The position numbers and the translations under genes were made by a program. Under the pieces are notes generated by a model, which did no database searches, was not told the origin of the DNA, and worked only from the letters and a program-made list of their open reading frames with translations. Positions 6,832 to 13,833 of a DNA stretch of 13,838 nucleotides are shown here, piece by piece. How positions within the stretch are numbered: the first letter of the stretch is position 1; each line of letters opens with the position of its first letter. Origin of the DNA: an uncultured bacterium (lineage in GTDB: Bacteria; Bacillota_I; Bacilli_A; RF39; UBA660). Location of the stretch: assembly GCA_900314225.1 (NCBI GenBank), contig OMUM01000184.1, positions 1-13,838 on the forward strand, given 5' to 3'.

Positions 6832-8576
6832 GTTTATATAAAGAATTAGAAAAAGAAATAAAAAAGCTTATTGAACAAGCAGGTTTTCCTGAAGAAAACA
6901 TATCTCTTACTACATCAAATAGAAAAGATTTAGGAGAATATCAATTAAATGATGCTATGCAATTAGTTAAAATCTATCATACTAATCCAAGAGAAATAGC
7001 TAATTCTATTGTAAAAGAATTAGAAAAAGATAATAGATTTACTAATATAAATATCGCCGGGCCAGGTTTTATTAATTTTAGTTTAAGTGAAGAATATAAA
7101 GTCGAAATCTTAAATAAGATGCATGAAGACTTATATAATAATATTGATAAAAAAGCAAAGAAAAAAATAGTTATTGATTATGGAGGAGCAAATGTTGCTA
7201 AAGCTCTTCATGTAGGACATTTAAGAAGTGCAAATATTGGTGAAGCCCTAAAAAGATTAGCTAACCTAGTTGGCTATGAGGCAATAGGTGATGCCCACCT
7301 AGGAGATTATGGTCGACCATTAGGCTTAGTAGTTTTAGAAATTAAAAAATTATATCCAAATTTACCATATTTTGATGAAAATTACACAGGAGATTATACT
7401 AATATAGATTTACCTATAACCAATGCTGATCTAGAAAAAATTTATCCAGAAGCAAGTAGAAAAGCAAAAATTGACGAAGATTATTTAAATGAAGCTCGTG
7501 ATATTACCAAAAAAATTCAGAGTCATACTAAAGGATATTATGATATCTGGAAAAGAATAGTTGAAATATCTAAAGCTGATATCAAAAATGTTTATTCCGA
7601 TTTAAATGTTAATTTTGAATTATGGTATGGTGAAAGCGATGCCATGGAATATTTTCCTGAACTTGAAAAAATATATTGTGAAAAACATTTATTAACATCA
7701 TCTGAAGGGGCCGAAGTAGTAGAAGTAGGAAAAGATACTGATAAAATAGAAATACCACCATTATTATTTATAAGATCTAATGGCACAGTATCTTATGAAA
7801 CAACAGATCTTGCAACAATTTTACAAAGAAGAAAAGAAATAAATCCAGATGAAATGTGGTATGTCGTAGATGCAAGACAATCTCTTCATTTTGAACAAGT
7901 ATTTCGTGCTGCCAAAAAAGCTAATTTAGTCGATGATAAGACAAACCTAGAACATATTGGCTTTGGTACCATGAATGGTAAAGATGGTCATCCATTTAAA
8001 ACAAGAGATGGTGGAGTTATGCCATTAAAGTCACTAATTGATATGGTAAATGAAGAAACTCTAAAAAAAATAACTAATCAATCAATGACAGAAGAAGAAA
8101 AGAAAAAGACTTCAAAAATTGTTGCTATTGCGGCACTAAAATATGCTGATTTATTACCATATAGAGAAACAGATTATATATTTGATCCAACAAAATTTTC
8201 TGATTTAGAAGGAAAAACAGGACCTTATCTTTTATATTCAACTATTAGAATGAAATCACTTCTAAATAAAGCAAAAGATCTAAAACAAGAAAAAGTAATA
8301 AAATTATCAAGTAAAACAGAAGAAGATATAGTTTTAAATATCCTAAATTTATCAACAGTAATAAATAAGGCAATAGATACCAAATCATTAAATGAAATAG
8401 CCGATTATTTATTTACACTTACATCATTATATAATAAATTTTATGCTGAAAATAAAGTATTAACTGAAGAAGACAAAGCAAAACAAGAATCTTGGCTAGT
8501 ATTAACAAAAGTAGTTTATGACTTAAATATGTTACTTTTAAATACACTTGGCATAGATGTGCCAGAAAAAATGTAA
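6828..8576 (+). CDS. argS: Arginyl-tRNA synthetase
   Basis: Class I aminoacyl-tRNA synthetase that charges tRNA-Arg in the cytoplasm. The 582-residue protein shows the N-terminal tRNA-binding domain ending near IAGPGFINF, then V-I-D-Y-G-G-A-N-V-A-K with HVGH at 128-131 (the HIGH signature), LGDYGRPLG, and the Rossmann segment containing WYVVDARQSLHFEQVF. HPFKTRDG near 388-395 lies where the often degenerate KMSK loop of ArgS occurs. The C-terminal DALR anticodon-binding domain starts at G-P-Y-L-L-Y-S and includes YNKFYAE and a final VLTKVVYDLNMLLLNTLGI. It starts inside the end of the DUF1934 gene with GAGGAG nine to five bases upstream. The length is normal and no motif is broken. Confidence 0.97.
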   Translation: MSLYKELEKEIKKLIEQAGFPEENISLTTSNRKDLGEYQLNDAMQLVKIYHTNPREIANSIVKELEKDNRFTNINIAGPGFINFSLSEEYKVEILNKMHEDLYNNIDKKAKKKIVIDYGGANVAKALHVGHLRSANIGEALKRLANLVGYEAIGDAHLGDYGRPLGLVVLEIKKLYPNLPYFDENYTGDYTNIDLPITNADLEKIYPEASRKAKIDEDYLNEARDITKKIQSHTKGYYDIWKRIVEISKADIKNVYSDLNVNFELWYGESDAMEYFPELEKIYCEKHLLTSSEGAEVVEVGKDTDKIEIPPLLFIRSNGTVSYETTDLATILQRRKEINPDEMWYVVDARQSLHFEQVFRAAKKANLVDDKTNLEHIGFGTMNGKDGHPFKTRDGGVMPLKSLIDMVNEETLKKITNQSMTEEEKKKTSKIVAIAALKYADLLPYRETDYIFDPTKFSDLEGKTGPYLLYSTIRMKSLLNKAKDLKQEKVIKLSSKTEEDIVLNILNLSTVINKAIDTKSLNEIADYLFTLTSLYNKFYAENKVLTEEDKAKQESWLVLTKVVYDLNMLLLNTLGIDVPEKM

Positions 8577-8583
8577 AAAACTA

Positions 8584-8612
8584 TTGTCAAGTAAGAAGAT
8601 ATATGTTATAAA
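8584..8612 (+). promoter_or_regulatory. Sigma-A type promoter for rpoE
   Basis: TTGTCA (8584-8589), a 17-base spacer ending TGT, then TATAAA (8607-8612). Both hexamers and the TG extension fit the vegetative consensus. Transcription would start near 8619, at the first bases of a 6-bp hairpin TTGGTA / TACCAA (8618-8623 with 8631-8636), so the mRNA may begin with a stem-loop. AGGAGG at 8652-8657 is the ribosome site. Confidence 0.75.
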
Positions 8613-8664
8613 TTTTATTGGTAATTTTTCTACCAAATTTATTTGAAATTTAGGAGGAATCCCT

Positions 8665-9111
8665 ATGAGTATAAAAAAGAGTAAAGATGAATTAGAATTA
8701 ATGTCAAATAAAGATATTGCTGTATTAATATTAGAAGATAGTAAAAAAACTTTAAATACAGCAGAACTTTTTAAAAAAATAATAAAATTATTAGAACTAC
8801 CAGAATCAACGTTTGAAAAGAAAATAGCTGATTTTTATACATCCCTTGCTACAGATAAAAGGTTTGTTTTATTAGATAATGGTAAATGGGATTTAAGAAG
8901 TAATCATACATCAGATAAAGTTGTCAAAGTAGCAGCTGATGACGACGAAGAAGATGAAGAAGAAACAGAAGAAGAAAAAGTAGAAGACATAGAAGACAAT
9001 GAAGATAATTATGATGATACTGATGATGAATCTGATTATGATGATGATACAAACGAAGAACTAAAAGACTTAGTTGTTATTGATGATGATGAACTAGAAC
9101 TAGAACAATAA
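8665..9111 (+). CDS. rpoE: DNA-directed RNA polymerase delta subunit
   Basis: Delta subunit specific to Bacilli and relatives. It binds core RNA polymerase, speeds recycling and displaces nucleic acid. The 148-residue protein has the expected two parts. The N-terminal HARE-HTH domain covers about residues 1-85: D-I-A-V-L-I-L-E, then T-A-E-L-F-K-K-I, and F-Y-T-S-L-A-T-D-K-R-F with L-L-D-N-G-K-W-D-L-R. The C-terminal tail from about residue 90 is disordered and almost entirely Asp and Glu. Bacillus delta is about 173 residues, so the acidic tail is somewhat short here. AGGAGG lies seven bases before ATG. It has its own promoter and a terminator that overlaps its stop codon. Confidence 0.92.
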   Translation: MSIKKSKDELELMSNKDIAVLILEDSKKTLNTAELFKKIIKLLELPESTFEKKIADFYTSLATDKRFVLLDNGKWDLRSNHTSDKVVKVAADDDEEDEEETEEEKVEDIEDNEDNYDDTDDESDYDDDTNEELKDLVVIDDDELELEQ

Positions 9112-9123
9112 TCTAGTTTTTTT
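9098..9123 (+). terminator. Intrinsic terminator of rpoE, overlapping the stop codon
   Basis: Stem AACTAGA (9098-9104) / TCTAGTT (9112-9118), 7-base loop ACAATAA, and seven T from 9117 to 9123. The TAA stop (9109-9111) is in the loop, so a ribosome finishing the gene would cover the stem. Confidence 0.8.
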
Positions 9124-9134
9124 CTTAAAAAGTA

Positions 9135-9143
9135 TGATACAAT
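9135..9143 (+). promoter_or_regulatory. Extended -10 promoter for prfA-prmC
   Basis: TG-A-TACAAT (9135-9143) lies just after the rpoE terminator and about 32 bases before prfA; the start of transcription would be near 9150. No clear -35 hexamer. TAGGTG at 9164-9169 is the ribosome site for prfA. Confidence 0.55.
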
Positions 9144-9174
9144 AAGACTGATTTACGAAAGGTTAGGTGTAAGC

Positions 9175-10239
9175 ATGATAGATCATTTAGAAACAATTCT
9201 AAAAAAATATAATGAATTGGAAACAGAATTAACAAAACCCGAAGTATTAAGTGATATAAAAAAAACAAGGGAATATAGCAAAGAAATATCTTCAATGTCT
9301 GATGTTGTTGCTTGCTATAAAAAATATAAACAGTTATTAAATAATATTGAAAATACAAAAGAAATGATAAAAGATCCGGATTTAGGAGAAATGGCTAAAG
9401 AAGAATTGAAAGATTTAGAAGAAGAAAAAACTAAATTAGAAAGTAAGTTAGAAGTTTTATTAATACCAAAAGATCCTAATGATGAAAAAAATGTTATTAT
9501 TGAAATCCGTGGAGCAGCAGGTGGAGATGAAGCTAATATTTTTGCTGGAGACTTATTTAGAATGTATACAAGATATGCTGAAAAAAAAGGCTTTTCTTAC
9601 AATGTTTACAATTCTGTAGAAGGAACAGCTGGTGGATATAGTCAAATAGAATTTATTGTTAAAGGAAAAGGTGCCTATTCTCTATTAAAATATGAGTCAG
9701 GTTCACATCGTGTTCAAAGAGTTCCTGTCACTGAATCAAATGGTCGTCTTCAAACTTCAACTGCTACAGTCTTAGTAATGCCAGAAGCTGATGACGATAT
9801 AGAAATTGAAATAAATCCCAATGATTTAAGAGTAGATATCTACCGTTCTAGTGGAAATGGTGGACAAGGAGTAAACACAACAGATTCAGCAGTTAGAATA
9901 ACTCATTTACCTACTGGAATAGTAGTAACATGTCAAAATGAAAGAAGTCAAATCCAAAATCGTGAACAAGCTATGAAAGTCCTAAAGTCCAGATTATATG
10001 AACTACAAGAACAAGAAAGAGAAGAAAAAGAGGGTAAAGAACGCCGTAGTAAAATAGGAACAGGAGACCGTGCTGAAAAAATCCGTACCTACAATTATCC
10101 TCAAAATAGAGTAACAGATCATAGAATAGGATATACTACTAAAAATCTTGATAGAGTAATGGATGGTGATTTAGACGACTTATTAAATGCTCTAATTGAA
10201 GAAGACCAAAAAAGAAAACTTCAAGGAGAAGAAGAATAA
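9175..10239 (+). CDS. prfA: Peptide chain release factor 1
   Basis: Recognises UAA and UAG stop codons on the ribosome and triggers peptide release. The 354-residue length is typical. The N-terminal helical domain is followed by E-I-R-G-A-A-G-G-D-E-A-N near 111-122, then RVQRVPVTES with the codon-reading P184-V-T tripeptide (the P-x-T form that marks RF1, against SPF in RF2). G229-G230-Q231 in SSGNGGQGVN is the catalytic loop that enters the peptidyl transferase centre. The gene ends with K-x-x-L-Q-G-E-E-E. Its stop codon overlaps the prmC start (TAATG), and PrmC methylates Q231, so the two form a functional pair. Confidence 0.97.
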   Translation: MIDHLETILKKYNELETELTKPEVLSDIKKTREYSKEISSMSDVVACYKKYKQLLNNIENTKEMIKDPDLGEMAKEELKDLEEEKTKLESKLEVLLIPKDPNDEKNVIIEIRGAAGGDEANIFAGDLFRMYTRYAEKKGFSYNVYNSVEGTAGGYSQIEFIVKGKGAYSLLKYESGSHRVQRVPVTESNGRLQTSTATVLVMPEADDDIEIEINPNDLRVDIYRSSGNGGQGVNTTDSAVRITHLPTGIVVTCQNERSQIQNREQAMKVLKSRLYELQEQEREEKEGKERRSKIGTGDRAEKIRTYNYPQNRVTDHRIGYTTKNLDRVMDGDLDDLLNALIEEDQKRKLQGEEE

Positions 10240-11072
10240 TGACAATAGATGAACTTCTAGTCTTCGGTAAAAGTCATACTTCCAGTGATTTTGCAAAAAT
10301 ATTACTAGCTGAATTATTAAATAGAAATCCTTTAGAAATATTAAACTACCTAGATTATAAAGTCGATGACGATTTATCTAAAAAATATAAAGAAGAAATA
10401 ATAGCCCTAGAAAATGGGAAACCTCTTCAATATGTACTTGGAAATGTTAACTTCTATGGAATAAAATATTATATTAATGAAAATGTTTTAATACCAAGAT
10501 TTGAAACAGAAGAATTAGTTGAAAATACAATTAATTATATTAATAAATATTTTAGTAATCCTATAGACTTAATAGACTTAGGATGTGGAAGTGGAGTAAT
10601 AGGACTAACTTTAGAGAAAAAAATATCCCCAAACTCTGTGGATTTAATAGATATAAGTTCTAAAGCTCTAGAAGTTACAAAAGTAAATGCTAATAATTTA
10701 AACTCCAAAGCCAATATTATAAAAAATGATTTTTTAGATAATATAAATAAAAAGTATGATTTAATAATATCTAATCCACCATATATACAAACAGATGAAG
10801 AAATAGAAAAAATTGTTAAAGAAAATGAACCAGCTCTTGCCTTATATGGAGGAGAACAAGGATTAGACTGTTATAAAAAAATATTAGAAAATATGAGTAA
10901 AAACTTAAAAGAAAAAGCTCTTATTGCTTTTGAAATAGGGCAAAGTCAAGCAAATGATATAATAGCTCTTGCTAATAAATACTTAACTAATATTAAAATA
11001 ATTGTTAAAAAAGATTTATCTAAAAGAGATAGAATGTTATTTATTTTTAAAAATATTGAAATAAATGAATAA
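10239..11072 (+). CDS. prmC: Release factor glutamine N5-methyltransferase
   Basis: SAM-dependent methylase that modifies the glutamine of the GGQ loop in RF1 and RF2 and so raises release efficiency. The 277-residue protein has the small N-terminal helical domain, then PLQYVLGNVNFYG near 68-80, IPRFETEELV, the SAM-binding loop DLGCGSGVIGL with G115-C-G-S-G119, and the hallmark catalytic NPPY at 179-182, which contacts the substrate glutamine. The tail shows AFEIGQSQ and a closing D-L-S-K-R-D-R-M-L-F that is usual for PrmC. It starts on the A of the prfA stop codon, with AAGGAG inside prfA as ribosome site, so it is translationally coupled. Confidence 0.96.
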   Translation: MTIDELLVFGKSHTSSDFAKILLAELLNRNPLEILNYLDYKVDDDLSKKYKEEIIALENGKPLQYVLGNVNFYGIKYYINENVLIPRFETEELVENTINYINKYFSNPIDLIDLGCGSGVIGLTLEKKISPNSVDLIDISSKALEVTKVNANNLNSKANIIKNDFLDNINKKYDLIISNPPYIQTDEEIEKIVKENEPALALYGGEQGLDCYKKILENMSKNLKEKALIAFEIGQSQANDIIALANKYLTNIKIIVKKDLSKRDRMLFIFKNIEINE

Positions 11073-11083
11073 AAAAATAAAAT

Positions 11084-11115
11084 AAACCTCACTATTATTA
11101 TGAAAGCGAGGTTTT
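11084..11115 (+). terminator. Hairpin after prmC: terminator and/or spoIIR leader structure
   Basis: AAACCTC (11084-11090) pairs perfectly with GAGGTTT (11108-11114) across a 17-base loop; only four T follow. It could end prmC transcription. The 3' arm also contains the GAGG that would serve as the spoIIR ribosome site, so it may instead, or also, mask that site. Confidence 0.5.
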
Positions 11116-11118
11116 ATT

Positions 11119-11625
11119 ATTAAAAAATCAATTATTGTTCTAGCAATCATAATTACTATATTAGTAATAAATAAAGAAGAAAAAATTGTTATACCAAAGG
11201 AAGCTATTAGATTTAGAATTATCGCTAATAGTAATTCAAATATTGATCAAAATATAAAAAAAGAAATATTAACTAATTTGTCAACAAATATTGTGGAAAC
11301 TAATAAATTTAATTCTATTAATGAAACTAGAAATTATATTAATAAAAAATTACCTGAATTCACAAAAATTGTGGATAATACTTTAAAGAAAAATAATTAT
11401 AATAATTCTTTTAACATAAATTATGGAAAAAATTATTTTCCTAAGAAAGTCTATAAAAATATAATTTATGAAGAAGGAGAATATGAATCTCTTGTTATAA
11501 CACTTGGTGATGGTCAAGGTAAAAACTTTTGGTGTGTATTGTTTCCTCCATTATGTATGATTGATAAAAATAATGATATCGAGTATAAATCCTTAATTAA
11601 AGAAACTATAGATAAGTATTTTTAA
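11119..11625 (+). CDS. spoIIR: Stage II sporulation protein R, with probable ATT start
   Basis: Signal protein made in the forespore and exported to the intermembrane space, where it triggers SpoIIGA to process pro-sigma-E in the mother cell. The reading frame shows an N-terminal hydrophobic segment (residues 4-17), then EAIRFRIIANSNS at 28-40 with D43-Q44, and GKNFWCVLFPPLC around 134-146. These are the two strongest SpoIIR blocks. The predicted 168 residues are shorter than the roughly 220 in Bacillus. No ATG, GTG or TTG is in frame before the conserved block; the first is TTG at 11278, which would delete the export segment and the first motif. ATT at 11119 gives M-K-K-S and lies seven bases after GAGG (11108-11111). 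A frame error is the alternative. Position after prmC matches Bacillus. Confidence 0.85.
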   Translation: MKKSIIVLAIIITILVINKEEKIVIPKEAIRFRIIANSNSNIDQNIKKEILTNLSTNIVETNKFNSINETRNYINKKLPEFTKIVDNTLKKNNYNNSFNINYGKNYFPKKVYKNIIYEEGEYESLVITLGDGQGKNFWCVLFPPLCMIDKNNDIEYKSLIKETIDKYF

Positions 11626-11636
11626 ATACTAATATG

Positions 11637-11670
11637 AATAGAATATATAGATAATTATATATTCTATTTT
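11637..11670 (+). terminator. Intrinsic terminator after spoIIR
   Basis: Perfect 13-bp stem AATAGAATATATA (11637-11649) / TATATATTCTATT (11656-11668), 6-base loop, with TTTT at 11667-11670. Low in G-C, but the length makes chance unlikely. Confidence 0.65.
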
Positions 11671-11688
11671 ACGTTAAATTAGCTTATA

Positions 11689-11706
11689 ATTAATTGAATT
11701 AATTGA
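11689..11706 (+). repeat. Tandem 9-bp repeat upstream of murA
   Basis: Two perfect adjoining copies of ATTAATTGA (11689-11697 and 11698-11706). The second copy runs into the -35 hexamer of the murA promoter. It could be an operator or a chance repeat in AT-rich DNA. Confidence 0.5.
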
Positions 11707-11731
11707 CAAAAGTTATTTGATTACTTATTAT
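11703..11731 (+). promoter_or_regulatory. Strong sigma-A type promoter for murA
   Basis: Perfect TTGACA (11703-11708), 17-base spacer, TATTAT (11726-11731). This is the best vegetative promoter in the window. Transcription would start near 11738, giving an untranslated leader of about 60 bases in which I see no strong structure. GGAGG at 11787-11791 is the ribosome site. Confidence 0.85.
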
Positions 11732-11797
11732 AAAATTGAGAAAAAAGAAATATACAATTATTCTTTAATTTATAATTAAAATCTTCGGAGGTAAAAT

Positions 11798-13051
11798 ATG
11801 AAAATAATGGAAATTGAAGGTGGAAAGGAACTTTCAGGAACTATTAGAATAAGTGGTGCTAAAAATGCAACTGTTGCTTTAATTCCTGCAGCTATCTTAA
11901 CTGATGAAGAAGCAACTATTTGTAATATTCCTGAAATAACCGATACAGATGCTCTATGTGATATTTTAAATGAATTAAATGTTAATGTAAAAAGAGCAAG
12001 TGAAAGTATTATAATTAATCCCAAAAATATGCAAAATATTGAAATAAAAGAAGAATTTTCCAAAAAATTAAGAGCCTCTTATTATTTCATGGGAGCTCTA
12101 CTAGGAAAATATAAAAAAGCAGTTATGTATTTTCCAGGAGGTTGTTCAATAGGAGCAAGACCAATAGATTTACATCTAAAAGGATTTGAAGCTTTAGGAG
12201 CAACAGTAAAAAGTGATAAAAATAAATATATTGTCGAAGCTAAAGAATTACATGGTGCAAATATTTATTTAGATATAGCCTCAGTTGGAGCTACGATAAA
12301 TATTATGTTAGCAGCTGTCAAAGCTAAAGGAAAAACTATTATTGATAATGCTGCCAAAGAACCAGAAATAGTAAATGTAGCTACATTTTTAAATAATATG
12401 GGAGCAAAAATCACCGGTGCTGGTACATCAACAATTAAAATAGAAGGAGTTGATTATTTACATCAATGTTTCCATGAAGTAATACCAGATAGAATAGAAG
12501 CCGGAACATATATTATTATTGGAGCATTATGTGGTAATCCATTAAAAATAGATAATATCATCCCAGAACATCTTGACTCACTATTATCAAAATTAGAAGA
12601 AATGGGAGTTGATTTAGAAATTGGTCAGGATTATGTTTTAGTATCAAATCAAAATAATAAGAAAGCAACTAGTATTAAAACAGCTGTATATCCTGGATTT
12701 CCAACCGATCTTCAACAACCATTCGCAGTATTGCAAACCCAATGCAATGGTAAAAGTAAAGCCACTGAAACAATATGGGAAAATAGATTTATGCATATTC
12801 CCTATCTAAGAGATTTAGGAGCAGACATTGTAGTAAAGAATCAAACCGCAACTATAATTGGACCAACACCATTAATAGGAACAAGTGTCGTTGCTACTGA
12901 TTTAAGAGCTGGAGCCGCCATGGTCGCTGCCGCCTTAATCGCAACTGGCAAAACAACAATTACCAATGTTGAACATATTTTAAGAGGATATGAAAACATA
13001 GTAGAAAAATTAACTAATGTAGGTGCTAAAATATCAATTAAAGAAATATAA
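11798..13051 (+). CDS. murA: UDP-N-acetylglucosamine 1-carboxyvinyltransferase
   Basis: First committed step of peptidoglycan synthesis: transfers enolpyruvate from PEP to UDP-GlcNAc in the cytoplasm. The 417-residue protein has K22-N23 in SGAKNA near the N-terminus. C116 in FPGGCSIGARP corresponds to the catalytic cysteine that fosfomycin alkylates, so no natural Asp replacement is present. Further landmarks are R-P-I-D-L-H-L-K-G-F, a S-V-G-A-T segment, the E-P-E-I-V block, PDRIEAGTY near 228-236, and a C-terminal D-L-R-A-G-A-A-M. A strong promoter and GGAGG seven bases upstream support the start. Firmicutes often carry two murA paralogues, and I cannot tell from this window which this is. 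The SGNH-like gene follows 39 bases later. Confidence 0.97.
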   Translation: MKIMEIEGGKELSGTIRISGAKNATVALIPAAILTDEEATICNIPEITDTDALCDILNELNVNVKRASESIIINPKNMQNIEIKEEFSKKLRASYYFMGALLGKYKKAVMYFPGGCSIGARPIDLHLKGFEALGATVKSDKNKYIVEAKELHGANIYLDIASVGATINIMLAAVKAKGKTIIDNAAKEPEIVNVATFLNNMGAKITGAGTSTIKIEGVDYLHQCFHEVIPDRIEAGTYIIIGALCGNPLKIDNIIPEHLDSLLSKLEEMGVDLEIGQDYVLVSNQNNKKATSIKTAVYPGFPTDLQQPFAVLQTQCNGKSKATETIWENRFMHIPYLRDLGADIVVKNQTATIIGPTPLIGTSVVATDLRAGAAMVAAALIATGKTTITNVEHILRGYENIVEKLTNVGAKISIKEI

Positions 13052-13077
13052 TTATTATAGAAATAATATATTTTTTT
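13051..13077 (+). terminator. Weak possible terminator or attenuator after murA
   Basis: ATTATT (13051-13056) pairs with AATAAT (13062-13067), loop of five, three bases, then seven T (13071-13077). The stem is all A-T, so partial read-through into the SGNH-like gene is likely. Confidence 0.3.
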
Positions 13078-13090
13078 ATTTTGGAGGCTT

Positions 13091-13771
13091 ATGAAAAAAT
13101 ATCTAAAATTACTAATTCTAATATTATTAAATATATCCGTATATTTTATTTATAATAATATGAAAAATATTACTTATAGAATACTAATACTAGGAGATAA
13201 TATGTCATTAGGCTCTAATTATCAAACAACATATATTGATTATTATAAAAAATATAAATTAAAAACATATCATAAAGTCAAATTAAACAAAACATATTCT
13301 AAAAAAGATCTATCTATTTCAGAATTACAAGAAAAAGTACATACCAATAAAACCTTAAAAAGGGATTTAATAAGTACTAATATATTATTTTTAAATGTAG
13401 GATATAATGATTTATTATATAAATTATCTATTTCAGAAAATCTAACTCCTAATAATTTTCCTTTAATACTAAACGAAATAAGAAAAGATTATTTATCATT
13501 AATCGAAGAAATAAGAACATATTATCATAAAGATATAATAGTAATTGGTTATTATGAATCTCCAAAAAATGAATATTATCTAAATAAAGGTATAACTTAT
13601 TTAAATAAAATTCTAAAATCTCCAAATAATATTATATATATTGATACTTATAATAATATAAATAATAAAAAATATTTTTCTAATCCCAATAGTTATTTTT
13701 TAAATACTCAAGGAAATCAAGTAATATCAAAGAAAATAATAAAAGTACTTGAAAATAATAAAAATATTTGA
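13091..13771 (+). CDS. Membrane-anchored SGNH-hydrolase-like protein, probably catalytically degenerate
   Basis: A 226-residue protein with an N-terminal hydrophobic segment (about 5-22) preceded by lysines, so it is probably held at the outer face of the membrane. The rest resembles the SGNH/GDSL fold. Block I is ILILGDNMSLG (31-41), block III is NVGYNDLLY (102-110) with the G-x-N-D pattern intact at 104-107, and block V is NSYFLNTQGNQVIS (200-213). In active members block I reads GDS and block V carries Asp and His in a D-x-H-x-N pattern. Here the nucleophile position is N37 and the His position is F203, with Ser in place of Asp. SGNH enzymes act as esterases, lipases or cell-wall O-acyl hydrolases; this one may have lost activity or changed role. 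GGAGG four bases upstream supports ATG. It likely shares the murA transcript. Confidence 0.65.
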   Translation: MKKYLKLLILILLNISVYFIYNNMKNITYRILILGDNMSLGSNYQTTYIDYYKKYKLKTYHKVKLNKTYSKKDLSISELQEKVHTNKTLKRDLISTNILFLNVGYNDLLYKLSISENLTPNNFPLILNEIRKDYLSLIEEIRTYYHKDIIVIGYYESPKNEYYLNKGITYLNKILKSPNNIIYIDTYNNINNKKYFSNPNSYFLNTQGNQVISKKIIKVLENNKNI

Positions 13772-13796
13772 TATATTAATAAAGCAATTTATATCT

Positions 13797-13815
13797 ATGG
13801 CAAGTCTTTTGTCAT
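13797..13815 (+). promoter_or_regulatory. Leader hairpin upstream of the last gene
   Basis: ATGGCAA (13797-13803) pairs with TTGTCAT (13809-13815), including one G-U pair, around loop GTCTT. It lies between the SGNH-like gene and the next start codon, just before the AAGGAGAG ribosome site (13821-13828). It could be part of a ribosomal-protein leader if the next gene is rpmE, which lies in this neighbourhood in Bacillus, but the window ends too early to tell. Confidence 0.4.
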
Positions 13816-13833
13816 GGCGGAAGGAGAGATAAT

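Noticed and set aside
7592..7786. Open frame on the minus strand inside argS
   Set aside because: Antisense to conserved synthetase sequence with no supporting signal.
9125..9358. Open frame on the minus strand over the prfA promoter and 5' end
   Set aside because: Overlaps the prfA start region and the promoter; residue composition is that of a complementary-strand artefact.
11100..11123. Seven-codon frame from ATG 11100 in the spoIIR leader, as a leader peptide
   Set aside because: No ribosome site precedes the ATG, and the frame ends in TAA at once; kept only as part of the frameshift alternative for spoIIR.
11776..12063. Open frame on the minus strand over the start of murA (95 codons)
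   Set aside because: Antisense to the conserved N-terminus of MurA and its ribosome site.
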